Of a stretch of DNA of 64,000 bases, positions 1 through 9,262 are shown piece after piece. The position numbers and the translations under genes were made by a program. Positions within the stretch are counted from its first letter, which is position 1, and every line of letters begins with the position of its first letter. The notes beneath the pieces are model-generated. The model had not been told where the DNA came from. It made no database searches and worked only from the letters and a program-made list of their open reading frames with translations. Source of the stretch: Bacteroidota bacterium (GTDB taxonomy: Bacteria > Bacteroidota > Bacteroidia > Bacteroidales > Lentimicrobiaceae); the NCBI GenBank assembly GCA_009773515.1, contig WSXX01000002.1, positions 186,001 to 250,000 on the forward strand, given 5' to 3'.

Positions 1-414
1 GAACTTTATGATAACAATGCAGATAAAGTGAAGGCTTATAACATTCTGGCCAACATAAATTTTAACCAACGCAACTATGCACAGGCAAGGTCAAATGCGC
101 TGAAAATACTTCAGATAGACCCCAATTACGGCAAAGCTTATCTGCTTATCGGCGACCTATATTCATCAAGTGCATCAATGTGTGCAGAAGATGATCTTGG
201 AGGAAAATCAGTTTTCTGGGCGGCAGTTGATAAATACATAAGAGCCAAAAGTGTTGATCCTTCTGTTGAATCAGATGCCAATGCTAAAATTGCTCAGTTT
301 TCTAAATTCTATCCTGCTGCAAGTGACCTGTTCTTCCGCGATATGCAGGAAGGAAGTTCTTACACCGTAGGATGCTGGATTAATGAAAGTACTACTGTCA
401 GGGCTGCTAAATAA
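1..414 (+). CDS. TPR-repeat protein, C-terminal part
   Basis: The reading frame is open from the first base of the window, so this is the 3' end of a longer gene; 137 codons are visible. The visible part contains one clear tetratricopeptide-like unit (residues about 10-50, with the ALKILQIDPNYGKAYLLIGDLY pattern split over two helices) and ends in a conserved-looking GCWIN...TTVR tail. In other Bacteroidota a TPR protein sits directly upstream of lptC, which fits the next gene here. Its exact role is not known; a periplasmic or membrane-associated scaffold is an inference. It is followed without any gap by the lptC reading frame. Confidence 0.75.
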   Translation, partial: ELYDNNADKVKAYNILANINFNQRNYAQARSNALKILQIDPNYGKAYLLIGDLYSSSASMCAEDDLGGKSVFWAAVDKYIRAKSVDPSVESDANAKIAQFSKFYPAASDLFFRDMQEGSSYTVGCWINESTTVRAAK

Positions 415-1011
415 TTGGCTCGGGTGAAAATTAAAAGAGGATATCATTTTCTGACTAAAGTGCTTCAAAGCGTTGCTGTAATTTTGATTACAGCAACGCT
501 TTATAGTTGCAGCAATTCGCTTGAAGAGATTGCAAGACTCAATCAACCCGATACCATACCTGTTATGTACGCCCGTGATGTAAAAATTTCGGAAAGTGAA
601 TCGGGCCGGTTGAAATATACACTTACGGCTCCATTGCTGAATCAATACGATGAACAGGGCGGTTCTGTGCTTAAATTTCCTGAAGGTTTTCGGGTGGTTT
701 TCTACGATTCACTTAATCCATCAGCAATCAGAACAGAAATAACTGCCGATTATGGTGTAAACAACGAGGGTCGCCGCATTATGGAGGCTTCACACAATGT
801 TGTTATTATTAATTACCTGAAGGATGAAAAACTCAACACCGAATATCTTGTCTGGGACCAGAACACCAAAAAAGTTTCGTCAGATAAAATGGTAACCATT
901 ACAACAAAAGATAAAATACTGTATGGCGAAGGAATGGTATCTGATGAAACCTTTTACAACTGGACCATCAAAAAACCCAGAGGCGAAATGTACATTAATG
1001 ACAGCGAATAG
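415..1011 (+). CDS. lptC: LPS export periplasmic protein LptC (lipoprotein-like)
   Basis: LptC is the bitopic or anchored periplasmic component of the Lpt bridge that moves lipopolysaccharide from the inner to the outer membrane. The protein has a basic N-terminus, a hydrophobic stretch and a lipobox-like TLYSC (Cys32 when counted from a TTG start), followed by a beta-rich region with PVMYARDVKISESESGR and later DNAxYL-like strands typical of the LptC/DUF1239 fold. The frame begins with TTG directly after the upstream stop; a GTG nine bases later is an equally plausible start. The tight junction with the TPR gene suggests co-transcription. About 198 residues is normal for Bacteroidota LptC. 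Confidence 0.72.
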   Translation: MARVKIKRGYHFLTKVLQSVAVILITATLYSCSNSLEEIARLNQPDTIPVMYARDVKISESESGRLKYTLTAPLLNQYDEQGGSVLKFPEGFRVVFYDSLNPSAIRTEITADYGVNNEGRRIMEASHNVVIINYLKDEKLNTEYLVWDQNTKKVSSDKMVTITTKDKILYGEGMVSDETFYNWTIKKPRGEMYINDSE

Positions 1012-1022
1012 TTTGCGAAAGG

Positions 1023-1030
1023 TATCTTTG
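1023..1030 (+). promoter_or_regulatory. Bacteroidetes -7 box TATCTTTG
   Basis: This is an exact match to TAnnTTTG just after the lptC stop, upstream of the CorC-like gene. No convincing -33 element is seen. A second box lies nearer the gene. Confidence 0.35.
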
Positions 1031-1106
1031 CCAACTATCCGTCATTTTAATTCAATTGAATGCACTTTGCCAAAGCATCATTTATGCAACAGGAAAGCAT
1101 AAACAA

Positions 1107-1120
1107 GCTTCCCGGGAAGC
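1107..1120. repeat. 14-bp perfect palindrome GCTTCCCGGGAAGC
   Basis: This perfect dyad lies in the 199-bp spacer between lptC and the CorC-like gene, between the two candidate -7 boxes. It could be an operator or an RNA hairpin; nothing in the sequence decides between these. Confidence 0.5.
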
Positions 1121-1179
1121 ATGAAACCCTGGCGGGAAACCTCTTTTCAATCAAACATGCAAATCCTCAACTAATTCAC

Positions 1180-1187
1180 TAAATTTG
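1180..1187 (+). promoter_or_regulatory. Bacteroidetes -7 box TAAATTTG
   Basis: Exact match to TAnnTTTG, 23 bp before the start codon of the CorC-like gene, so a short leader is predicted. Confidence 0.5.
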
Positions 1188-1210
1188 CATTCATATTACC
1201 AGTCATCTAA

Positions 1211-2479
1211 ATGGAATTAATTGTTCCCATCATTATTGCCCTTCTGTTTTCAGCCTTCTTCTCGGGCATGGAGATCGCATTCGTTACAGCGAACAAACTC
1301 AGGATTGAAGTCGAAAAAAACAAAGCTCTTCTGCCTGCCAGGCTCCTGTCAGGACTGCTGAAAAAGCCATCACGTTTTATTGCTGCATTGCTTTTGGGCA
1401 ACAATATTGCACTGGTTGTTTATGGAATCTATATTGCTGTTCTGCTTGAGCCTATTTTGCTGAGAGTATTGCCTGAAAGTCCTGCAGCTATTGCTCTGCT
1501 TCTTATTTCACAGACCATTATTTCTACACTTATTGTGCTGCTTTTTGCTGAATTCCTGCCTAAAGTCCTTTTCAGGATAAATCCCAACAGGATTCTCAAT
1601 TTTTCTGCTGTCCCGTTAAATCTGTTTTACTTTGTATTTTATCCTGTCGTCATTGTTTTTATCGGAGTATCCGAATTCCTTCTGAAATATATTTTCAAAG
1701 CAAGAATTTCTCACCCGGAATATTCTTTTGGAGTGGTTGATCTGGATCATTATCTGAGAGATTCATCGTCGCAACAACCTGAAGAAAGTGAAGACTATCA
1801 GGAATTTAAAATGTTTCAGAATGCACGTGATTTGGGCAACATCAAATTGCGTGAATGCATGGTTCCCCGAAACGAAATCATAGCAGTTAGCAAAGATGAA
1901 AATCTTGAAATACTCCGGGAGTTATTTATTTCATCGGGGCACTCGAAAGTACTGATTTATCAGGAAAGCATCGACAACATCATCGGCTACACCCATTCAC
2001 ATGATCTTTTCCGGAAACCCGGTTCAATTGATGAAATAACCAAACCGGTTATGATTGTCCCGGAAACCATGCCGGCAAATAAGCTTCTCAGTATGTTCAT
2101 GAGCGAAAGGAAAAGTGTTGCGCTGGTGGTTGATGAATTTGGGGGAACTGCCGGAATGCTGACCATCGAAGACATTATTGAAGAGATATTCGGAGAAATT
2201 GACGACGAATACGACATCGAAGATTCTGAGGAGGTACAAATCAGCGAAGATGAGTATGTGTTCTCTGCCAGACTTGAAATTGATTATCTCAATCAAAAAT
2301 ATAAGCTTGACCTTCCGGTATCAGATGAATATGAAACACTCGCCGGCCTGATAATTTCGCACTATGAAGACATTCCTTCGGAGCAGGAAGAAATTCAGAT
2401 TGATGACTTTCTATTTGTAATAACCCGCGCCAGCGAAAGCCGGATTGAAGAAGTCAGGCTCATATTTAATCCAACCTGA
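1211..2479 (+). CDS. CorC/HlyC-family membrane protein (DUF21-CBS-transporter-associated)
   Basis: This is an inner-membrane protein of the hemolysin C/CorC family, linked in characterised members to divalent-metal (Mg/Co) homeostasis. The N-terminal 150 residues are strongly hydrophobic (DUF21/CNNM-type, starting with an FFSGMEIAF motif). They are followed by a CBS pair (about residues 215-320, entered through the family signature MVPRNEI at 217-223 and containing VVDEFGGTAGMLTIEDIIEEIFGEI). A C-terminal CorC_HlyC domain (about 335-420) completes it. 422 residues is a usual length. In Bacteroidota a paralogue of this family is GldE; the neighbours (lptC, ppiD-like) give no reason to prefer that name. 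Substrate is unproven. Confidence 0.82.
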   Translation: MELIVPIIIALLFSAFFSGMEIAFVTANKLRIEVEKNKALLPARLLSGLLKKPSRFIAALLLGNNIALVVYGIYIAVLLEPILLRVLPESPAAIALLLISQTIISTLIVLLFAEFLPKVLFRINPNRILNFSAVPLNLFYFVFYPVVIVFIGVSEFLLKYIFKARISHPEYSFGVVDLDHYLRDSSSQQPEESEDYQEFKMFQNARDLGNIKLRECMVPRNEIIAVSKDENLEILRELFISSGHSKVLIYQESIDNIIGYTHSHDLFRKPGSIDEITKPVMIVPETMPANKLLSMFMSERKSVALVVDEFGGTAGMLTIEDIIEEIFGEIDDEYDIEDSEEVQISEDEYVFSARLEIDYLNQKYKLDLPVSDEYETLAGLIISHYEDIPSEQEEIQIDDFLFVITRASESRIEEVRLIFNPT

Positions 2480-2583
2480 GGTTTTAAACTACTTTTTAAG
2501 GCCTTACAGCAACATAATTTCGCTGTTTATCCACAAATTTACAGGCAGTTGCCATTTTTATTTTTATCCTTAAACAATTATTG

Positions 2584-2591
2584 TAAATTTG
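2584..2591 (+). promoter_or_regulatory. Bacteroidetes -7 box TAAATTTG
   Basis: Exact TAnnTTTG match 25 bp before the foldase start codon, within a very AT-rich tract. Confidence 0.5.
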
Positions 2592-2616
2592 CACCCACTT
2601 TAAAAATACTTACAAA

Positions 2617-4737
2617 ATGGCATTAATTGGTGATATTCGCAAAAGATCAGGACTGCTCGTCGCTATAATTGGTATTGCGCTGGCAGCCTTTATTCTTGGA
2701 GACTTGCTGGCAAACCGTAGCCCGCGTCAAGGTGTAAATACCATTGGCAATATTAACGGTGAACCGATACTGGCTACAACCTTCAATCAAAAGGTAGATG
2801 AAAATATCGAGGCTCAAAAAATGAATACCGGCAAAGAGAATCTTTCAGCCGAAGAGCAGTTTCAAATCAGACAATCAACTTGGGAACAACTTGTTAATGA
2901 AAGTATCCTTTTTGATGAAGTCAGCAAACTGGGCTTAACAGTTTCGAAACAAGAGCTTGACGATCAGATTCGTGGCAAAAACCCACATTCCTATATTCAG
3001 CAGAGTTTCCGCGATCCGGAAACCGGTGCTTTCGACCCTGCCAATGTTCTGAGTTTCCTTCAGAACCTCGACAATGTTGATCCTCAAATGAAACAGAGGT
3101 ATCTCACCATTGAAAAAGCCATTAAAGACGACAGGTTGAACACCAAGTATAACAATCTGGTTTCTAAAGGATTTTATGTGCCTGCCGCTTTCGCAAAACG
3201 TGACTACGAAGCACGCACAGCAAAAATAAGTGCCCGCTATTATGGCGCTGCTTATACCAGCATTGCCGATAGTGTAGTAAAAATTACCGACGCTGACTAC
3301 GAAAAGTTCTACAATGAGAACAAGCACAAATATCAGCAGGAAGCCTCCAGAGATATTGAGTATGTTACTTTTGATATTGTGGCTTCACCAGAAGACCGCG
3401 AAAGAATTTCACGCGATGTTCAGAAACTCTATACTGAGTTTGCTACAACTGAAAATATCGTTTCATTTGTAAATACTACTTCTGACGTAAGATACGACAG
3501 TACCTGGATGAAAAAGGGATCCATTCCTTACCAGTTGGATTCAATTATGTTTAATTCAGCGCCCGGTGCAACTTTTGGACCGTATATCGAAAACAATATG
3601 TACACCATGGCCCGACTGGTTGATGTTCAAACCCGCCCCGACTCATTAAAGGCAAGTCACATCCTGGTTACTTACGCTGGTACTAATGTAAATCCTGCTG
3701 TTACAATAACTAAAATTCAGGCTTCAGCCAAAGCTGACAGCATACTGAATGTTGTAAAATCAAATGCGGCCAAATTTGATGAACTTGCTTCAAGCATGAA
3801 CGATGATCAGACTGCTGCCAAAACAAACGGAGACCTTAACTGGTTTGTTGATGGAGCAATGGTTCCGGCTTTCAACAGTGCTGTTCTCAATGGAAAAATT
3901 GGTGATATTGTTAAAGTCGAAACTCAGTTTGGCTACCATATCATTAAGATTACCGGCAAAACCACACCTGTTAAGAAAGTACGCATTGCAATGGTTAAAA
4001 TCGGTATAGAACCAAGTTCAAGAACCATTCAGGATGTTTATACTCTTGCAAGTCAGTTTGCCATAGAATCAAAAGATGCCGAAGGTTTCGAGAAAAAAAT
4101 TGAAGAGAAAGGCTATACCAAAAGGCTGGCAGAAAGAATAAACATTGAGCAGAATAACCTTCCGGGAATTCCTCAGGGAAGAGAAGTTATCAGATGGTCG
4201 TTTGATGAAAATAACGATATCGGAGCCATTTCTCCTGTTTTTGATATTGAAGGACGCTATATGGTTGCCCTGCTTAAAGAAAAACGCGAAAAAGGTTTAC
4301 CAACCATGGATCAATTAAAAGAGTTTATCGAACCATTGGTTAAACGCGACAAAAAAGCTGAAACACTGATTGCTGAAATCAACAAGAACATAACTTCCCT
4401 TTCTGATCTGGATATGGGTTACAGATCTCTTGGCATGAAAGCCGACACCAGCGATATCTCGTTTGCAGCTTCAAACCTGCCCGGATATGGTAAAGAAGAT
4501 CAGGTAATAGGTATTTTATTTACTATGAAAGAAGGCGAGTTATCGAAACCTATAAAAGGCAATCAGGCTGTTTTTGTAATTGTTGCTGATAAAATAACTC
4601 CAGCACCACTTAAAGATGATCTGACTACTGAAAAAAGGATGATTTCAAATGCTTTCCGCACAAGAGCACAACGTGAAACCACTGAAGCGCTTAAACGTAA
4701 AGCAGAAATTGAAGACAATCGTTTGATGTTCTATTAG
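2617..4737 (+). CDS. PpiD/SurA-like periplasmic peptidyl-prolyl isomerase
   Basis: This is a membrane-anchored foldase that would act on proteins emerging into the periplasm. An uncleaved N-terminal anchor spans roughly residues 12-32 and is followed by a SurA_N-like helical region. A parvulin-type rotamase domain lies at about 345-447 (ASHILV, FDELASSMNDD, NGDLNWF, FGYHIIKI). A long C-terminal extension follows. At 706 residues it matches the large Bacteroidota SurA N-terminal domain proteins, which are PpiD-like in layout. The order TPR-lptC-corC-foldase is a known conserved arrangement in the phylum. Transcription appears to end at the hairpin just downstream. Confidence 0.85.
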   Translation: MALIGDIRKRSGLLVAIIGIALAAFILGDLLANRSPRQGVNTIGNINGEPILATTFNQKVDENIEAQKMNTGKENLSAEEQFQIRQSTWEQLVNESILFDEVSKLGLTVSKQELDDQIRGKNPHSYIQQSFRDPETGAFDPANVLSFLQNLDNVDPQMKQRYLTIEKAIKDDRLNTKYNNLVSKGFYVPAAFAKRDYEARTAKISARYYGAAYTSIADSVVKITDADYEKFYNENKHKYQQEASRDIEYVTFDIVASPEDRERISRDVQKLYTEFATTENIVSFVNTTSDVRYDSTWMKKGSIPYQLDSIMFNSAPGATFGPYIENNMYTMARLVDVQTRPDSLKASHILVTYAGTNVNPAVTITKIQASAKADSILNVVKSNAAKFDELASSMNDDQTAAKTNGDLNWFVDGAMVPAFNSAVLNGKIGDIVKVETQFGYHIIKITGKTTPVKKVRIAMVKIGIEPSSRTIQDVYTLASQFAIESKDAEGFEKKIEEKGYTKRLAERINIEQNNLPGIPQGREVIRWSFDENNDIGAISPVFDIEGRYMVALLKEKREKGLPTMDQLKEFIEPLVKRDKKAETLIAEINKNITSLSDLDMGYRSLGMKADTSDISFAASNLPGYGKEDQVIGILFTMKEGELSKPIKGNQAVFVIVADKITPAPLKDDLTTEKRMISNAFRTRAQRETTEALKRKAEIEDNRLMFY

Positions 4738-4775
4738 AACATAGAATTTAGCCTCTGGCAGGCTTAATTTCCTAT

Positions 4776-4812
4776 AAAAAAGAAAGGTCTTTACGGACCT
4801 TTCTTTTTTTTT
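4776..4812 (+). terminator. Rho-independent terminator after the foldase gene
   Basis: AGAAAGGTC and GACCTTTCT form a perfect 9-bp stem (extendable by A-T pairs) with the 6-base loop TTTACG, followed by an unbroken run of T. The A-run on the 5' side makes it potentially bidirectional. Confidence 0.9.
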
Positions 4813-4928
4813 AGCAATGTGCTTCCCTGTATTGCAGTAACTGAAAATCAGATGGGAGCCAATAATGTTTTTTTGTGCTTAATATTTTATAAAAATATCC
4901 ATACCTTTATTCGATAATATATCAATAT

Positions 4929-5624
4929 ATGCTAAAAGATTATTTCCAGGATCTGATATCATTATTTTATCCCAGAGTTTGCCTGGCATGCGGAAATACA
5001 CTTTACAAAAACGAGCACATGCTCTGTTTTTCATGTCATTATCATTTACCAAAAACCAATTTTCATCTTCAGGAAGATAATGCTGTAGCCCGTCAGTTCT
5101 GGGGGAAGATTAATTTTTCATCGGCAGCCTCCTTTTATTATTTTACCAAAGGAAGCAAAGTTCAGCATCTGGTGCACCAACTCAAATACAAGGGCAATAA
5201 GGAGATTGGTTCTCATGTTGGCAAACTTTATGGAATTGAGTTGAAAAAATCACCCTTATTCAGCACCATTTCAGTAGTAATACCTGTACCGTTGCACCCG
5301 AAGAAAGAGGCAAAACGCGGATATAATCAGGCTGAATGGTTTGCCATAGGACTGGCTGAATCAATGAACATCAAGCTTGATATTACCACACTTCTGAGGG
5401 TACATGCATCAGAAACCCAAACCCGAAAAACCAGATTCAAACGATGGGAAAACGTGAAGGAGATCTTCCAGCTCAACGACCCGGAGCAACTTACAGGAAA
5501 GCATATCCTTCTTGTGGACGATGTAATCACCACCGGCTCAACACTTGAAGCTGCCGGCCATGAGCTGATGAAGATTCCGGATGTTAAAATCAGCGTTGCT
5601 TCAATCGCTTGTGCAGTTCGCTGA
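4929..5624 (+). CDS. comF: ComF family phosphoribosyltransferase-like protein
   Basis: ComF proteins take part in DNA uptake in competent bacteria and carry a phosphoribosyltransferase fold. Here an N-terminal zinc-knuckle with Cys18, Cys21, Cys33 and Cys36 is followed by the PRPP-binding loop ILLVDDVITTGST near residue 195-207. The central IPVPLHPKKEAKRGYNQ stretch is characteristic. 231 residues is normal. It stands alone between the foldase terminator and the convergent pyruvate kinase gene, so its regulation is not evident. Biological use in this organism is inferred only from family membership. Confidence 0.88.
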   Translation: MLKDYFQDLISLFYPRVCLACGNTLYKNEHMLCFSCHYHLPKTNFHLQEDNAVARQFWGKINFSSAASFYYFTKGSKVQHLVHQLKYKGNKEIGSHVGKLYGIELKKSPLFSTISVVIPVPLHPKKEAKRGYNQAEWFAIGLAESMNIKLDITTLLRVHASETQTRKTRFKRWENVKEIFQLNDPEQLTGKHILLVDDVITTGSTLEAAGHELMKIPDVKISVASIACAVR

Positions 5625-5643
5625 TCAGCAAACCTGAAGTGTA

Positions 5644-7062
5644 TCAGACCGTACTCAGCTTTAACATATTGGTTTTACCCGGCTGGCCAATCGGGATACT
5701 TGAGATATAAATAATGTAATCTCCTTTGCTCACAAATCCACGCGAAAGCAGCGATTTGCGCATATCGAACATGGCTGTATCGGTATTGATAAATCTGGCA
5801 AAGTGCGTTCCGGTAACTCCCCATACCAGGCTTAGCGATTTAAGCAGTTTTTGGTTGTCAGAGAATATGAAAATTCCTGATGCGGTTCTGTGGCTCGCTA
5901 TTCTGAATGCTGAATAACCTGTGTTGGTCATTGCAATAAGGGCCCGGGCATTTACCTTTCGGGCAAGATCACAGGCTGCCATAATGATGGCATCGGAAAT
6001 ACGCCGGTCCTGATTTTCGAGATGGGAAATATCATGATACGATACTTCACTGTTTTCGACATCCGAAATAATCCGGCTCATGGTCTCAACCGTCTGCACC
6101 GGATAAAGCCCAACGGATGTTTCTCCGCTCAGCATAAGTGCATCTGCACCATCGAGTACCGAGTTGGCAACATCACTCACCTCAGCGCGCGTGGGGCGCA
6201 TTCCGGTAATCATACCTTCCATCATCTGCGTGGCCACTATTATTGGTTTAGATGCCGCCACAGACAATCGCACAAGCTTTTTCTGAACCACCGGCACCTG
6301 CTCCTGAGGAATTTCAACACCAAGATCGCCACGGGCAATCATTATGGCATCACTTGCCCTGATGATTTCTTCAGCTTGCAGAACAGCTTCCGGTTTCTCA
6401 ATTTTGGCAATTATACGGGGAGGATTTTTAACTGAATAGTCCGAAATGAGCTTTCTCAACTGTTCTATATCTTCAGCTGAGCGAACAAACGACAATGCAA
6501 CCCACTGAATATTGCGGGTCATGATAAAATCAAGGTCTTTCAGATCTTTTTCAGATAAGCTTGGGAGCCGGAGAACGGTTTTTGGAAGATTAACTCCTTT
6601 GCGCGAAGTCAGTAAACCGCCTTGTACCACCCTGGCAATGACCTCATCGGTTTGGTTGGATGAAATCACTTTTAAAAGTAACTTGCCATCATCAATCAAT
6701 ATATCCTCACCGGGTTTTATATCAGTTGCGAATCCCTGATAATTCACACTTATTGTCCGGTGGGCACACAATTCTTTGTGTGTGGTAAAGGTAATTTCCT
6801 CGCCGGGAATGAGCATCATGGAATCACCTTCAACCACTCCTGTGCGGATTTTTGGCCCTGATAAATCGGCCAGCGTTGCCACGTGCATGCCAAGTTCATC
6901 ATTCAACTTGTCAATTAAACCTATGGAAGCCTCGTGAATATCATGAGATCCATGCGAAAAGTTAAGTCTGAAAACATTTACACCTGCCAGCATAAGATTT
7001 CTCATGGTGACTTCGTTGGCACTTGCCGGCCCAAGTGTGGCGATAATTTTGGTTTTTCGCAT
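5644..7062 (-). CDS. pyk: Pyruvate kinase
   Basis: Catalyses phosphoenolpyruvate + ADP to pyruvate + ATP in glycolysis. The beta/alpha barrel shows the substrate residues Arg32, Asn34, Ser36 and His37 (FRLNFSHG), the catalytic Lys220 with Glu222 (IIAKIEKPE), and Asp246 in IARGDLGVEIP. The ATQMMEGM segment starts at about 277. A PK_C domain follows from about 350. 472 residues is the typical length for the short bacterial enzyme. It converges with comF at its 3' end and lies downstream of the RNase H gene on the same strand (34-bp gap), possibly sharing its promoter. Confidence 0.96.
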   Translation of the reverse strand: MRKTKIIATLGPASANEVTMRNLMLAGVNVFRLNFSHGSHDIHEASIGLIDKLNDELGMHVATLADLSGPKIRTGVVEGDSMMLIPGEEITFTTHKELCAHRTISVNYQGFATDIKPGEDILIDDGKLLLKVISSNQTDEVIARVVQGGLLTSRKGVNLPKTVLRLPSLSEKDLKDLDFIMTRNIQWVALSFVRSAEDIEQLRKLISDYSVKNPPRIIAKIEKPEAVLQAEEIIRASDAIMIARGDLGVEIPQEQVPVVQKKLVRLSVAASKPIIVATQMMEGMITGMRPTRAEVSDVANSVLDGADALMLSGETSVGLYPVQTVETMSRIISDVENSEVSYHDISHLENQDRRISDAIIMAACDLARKVNARALIAMTNTGYSAFRIASHRTASGIFIFSDNQKLLKSLSLVWGVTGTHFARFINTDTAMFDMRKSLLSRGFVSKGDYIIYISSIPIGQPGKTNMLKLSTV

Positions 7063-7096
7063 TTTACAATTAATTTTTATGTGAAGTTATGAACCT

Positions 7097-7720
7097 TCAT
7101 TTTCTTCCAAAATCAGCAGGAATTTCTCCCCATACCGCTGTATCCCATTTTAAGACAGGGTTATTCCAGCTGTTTCGTTCAAGCCAGGCTTCTGCCCTGC
7201 CAAGCATCAGCATAAGATCAGCATTAATATCATTGGACTGAAGTTTGGTATTTGCCTTTTTTTTCTTAAGCCACGCCAGCGCAGTTTTAGAATCAGTATA
7301 AATGGGAATATCGATGTTTCGTTGTTTCAGATAACCCAGACCATGCACAATTGCGAGAAACTCGCCGATATTTACCGTGCCCTCAGGAAACGGCCCCTGA
7401 TGAAACAGCAACCGGCCCGTTGAAGTTTCAACGCCCTGATATTCCATTACACCCGGGTTTCCCGAGCAGGCTGCATCAACTGAAATGCTGTTCATAATGG
7501 GCTGATAATGCGGGTCGAAACTCTTTTTAACACTTGGCGCGACTTTTTTAAATGGAGGAACACCGGCATTAAAAGCTTCTATGGCCTCCCTTTCGGATTC
7601 AAAGGATTTAAATCGGGCAGTTTCAAACCCTTTTACCTGCCTTTCACAGTCATCCCACGAATAAAAAATACCTGTTTCTCTTCCTTTCCAGACTACATAA
7701 AACTTTTGCTTTTTCCCCAT
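7097..7720 (-). CDS. rnhA: Ribonuclease H with viroplasmin-like N-terminal domain
   Basis: Cleaves the RNA strand of RNA-DNA hybrids. Residues 1-50 are the small caulimovirus viroplasmin/Rnh1-N-type hybrid-binding domain (FYVVWKGRETGIFYSW, then the FKSFESEREA segment). The catalytic RNase H domain starts near residue 75, with acidic residues Asp82 (VDAACSGNPG), Glu120, Asp143 (YTDSKTALAW) and a late Asp193 (KWDTAVWGEIP). This two-domain form is common in Bacteroidota. It is transcribed divergently from gldH, with facing -7 boxes between them. Confidence 0.92.
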   Translation of the reverse strand: MGKKQKFYVVWKGRETGIFYSWDDCERQVKGFETARFKSFESEREAIEAFNAGVPPFKKVAPSVKKSFDPHYQPIMNSISVDAACSGNPGVMEYQGVETSTGRLLFHQGPFPEGTVNIGEFLAIVHGLGYLKQRNIDIPIYTDSKTALAWLKKKKANTKLQSNDINADLMLMLGRAEAWLERNSWNNPVLKWDTAVWGEIPADFGRK

Positions 7721-7749
7721 GTCAGTTTTTAGTGATGGCTGTGATGATG

Positions 7750-7757
7750 CAAAAGTA
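7750..7757 (-). promoter_or_regulatory. -7 box TACTTTTG for the RNase H gene
   Basis: Exact TAnnTTTG match on the minus strand, 30 bp upstream of the RNase H start codon; one half of a divergent promoter pair with gldH. Confidence 0.5.
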
Positions 7758-7778
7758 CGAAGTGATCTTCAATATCTG

Positions 7779-7786
7779 TATTTTTG
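7779..7786 (+). promoter_or_regulatory. -7 box TATTTTTG for gldH
   Basis: Exact TAnnTTTG match 20 bp before the gldH start codon, facing away from the RNase H promoter. Confidence 0.5.
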
Positions 7787-7806
7787 TGGCTTAAGCATCG
7801 CGAAAT

Positions 7807-8271
7807 ATGAAAATACTGCCCTTTTTTCTCTTTATCCTTTTTGTTTTGACTTCCTCCTGTCAAAGGGGTAAAATTTATCAGGAGCGTTACAAATTTGACA
7901 ATTACACCTGGCAAAGATTTGACAAGGTAAAGTTTGAAATTCCTGTTGAGGAAGATGGGATTACCGGTGATATTGTATTCACTGTCAGGCATATCACACA
8001 ATATCCTTATCCCAACCTTCCGGTTTATGTAATTCTTAATACACCTTCGGGCGAAGAAAGAATTATTGAAAAAGACATCAAACTCAAGGATTCAGAAGGT
8101 AAGTTTAAAGGAAGCGGTGCCGGTGATCTTTGGGACTTTGAAGAGGTGTTGTGGCCTTCTTTTTATTTTACTGAAAAAGGTACTTACACCATTGAAATTG
8201 AAAATCTCATCCCCAAAATGGGCATTGCCGGACTGATGGATATTGGGGTGTATGTAGAGAAACGGGATTAG
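7807..8271 (+). CDS. gldH: GldH-family gliding-motility lipoprotein
   Basis: GldH is an outer-membrane or periplasmic lipoprotein needed for gliding in Flavobacterium; homologues are widespread in non-gliding Bacteroidota, so gliding here is not implied. A lipoprotein signal peptide ends in the lipobox LTSSC (Cys18). The mature part is a beta-sandwich-like sequence with DIVFTVRHITQYPYPNLPVYV and a late GSGAGDLWDFEE segment, typical of the family. 154 residues is the expected size. It is flanked by divergent rnhA and convergent ribF. Confidence 0.8.
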   Translation: MKILPFFLFILFVLTSSCQRGKIYQERYKFDNYTWQRFDKVKFEIPVEEDGITGDIVFTVRHITQYPYPNLPVYVILNTPSGEERIIEKDIKLKDSEGKFKGSGAGDLWDFEEVLWPSFYFTEKGTYTIEIENLIPKMGIAGLMDIGVYVEKRD

Positions 8272-8314
8272 ACTTATGGCCGGAGACGTTCTGTATGCCC
8301 GACCAGAGAAAAGA

Positions 8315-9253
8315 TTAATGGCTCTTTAAATCAGTGTTATCATTTAAGAATTGTACTGCTCTTTCGCGGTCGCTGCCTAATTGTTTTTTGAGCATTTCTA
8401 GGTTCCCGAACTTCTTTTCGTTTCTGATTCTCTTAACCAATTCAACCGTAATACTTTCGTAATAAATATCTTCGTCAAAATCGAATATATTGGTTTCTAT
8501 GGTAAGTTTATGCGCATTGATGGTGGGTCGCATGCCAATATTTGTCATGCTGTTGTATAATTTTCCGTTGTAAGTAAGTCTTGAAGCATAAACACCCATT
8601 GCAGGGATAAGCTTGTTTGGGTCTTCGATATAAAGGTTGGCGGTTGGATAACCGATAAGTTTGCCTATCTGATTTCCTCTGACCACCTTTCCGCTGATGC
8701 TGTAATATCTTCCGAGCAGTGCAGTGGCCATTACAGCATCACCTTCCTGCAAAAGCCAGCGTAAAACAGAGGAACTTACGTGGTGGTTTCCCAACTCAAG
8801 TTCGGCAATTTCCACAACTCTGAACCCAAAATCCTTTCCATAACGATAAAGATGTTCAATGCTACCGCTTCTGTTTTGCCCGAAACCATGATCATAGCCA
8901 ATTACAATGATCTCAGGTTTAAGATTACCGGCAATAAATTCTACAAATTCTGCAGCGCTTATTCCGGCAAATTCTTTTGTAAAGGGGATTTCGATCAGAT
9001 GAGAAATTCCGGCATTTCTGAGGGCATCCCGTTTTTCGTCGCGGGTGCTTAGCAGATAAACGTGGCTGCCCAGAACCATTCGAGGATGCGGATGGAAAGT
9101 AACCACCACAGAATCTCCTCCGGTTTCTGAAGCCAATTGTTTTACTGAGCTGAGGATTGACTGGTGCCCGATGTGTACACCATCAAAAGTGCCAACAGTA
9201 ATAACCGGGCGGCTAAGCTTTATCGGATTCGAAAGATCAGTAATTATTTCCAC
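8315..9253 (-). CDS. ribF: Bifunctional riboflavin kinase / FMN adenylyltransferase
   Basis: Converts riboflavin to FMN and then FAD. The N-terminal FAD synthetase domain has the nucleotidyltransferase HxGH motif at His27-His30 (TFDGVHIGHQS). The C-terminal flavokinase domain starts near 186 and contains GKLIGYPTANL with the PTAN motif at 203-206. 312 residues is normal. The gene begins 9 bp after the stop of asd and probably forms an operon with it. Confidence 0.95.
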   Translation of the reverse strand: MEIITDLSNPIKLSRPVITVGTFDGVHIGHQSILSSVKQLASETGGDSVVVTFHPHPRMVLGSHVYLLSTRDEKRDALRNAGISHLIEIPFTKEFAGISAAEFVEFIAGNLKPEIIVIGYDHGFGQNRSGSIEHLYRYGKDFGFRVVEIAELELGNHHVSSSVLRWLLQEGDAVMATALLGRYYSISGKVVRGNQIGKLIGYPTANLYIEDPNKLIPAMGVYASRLTYNGKLYNSMTNIGMRPTINAHKLTIETNIFDFDEDIYYESITVELVKRIRNEKKFGNLEMLKKQLGSDRERAVQFLNDNTDLKSH

Positions 9254-9262
9254 TACTTAGCC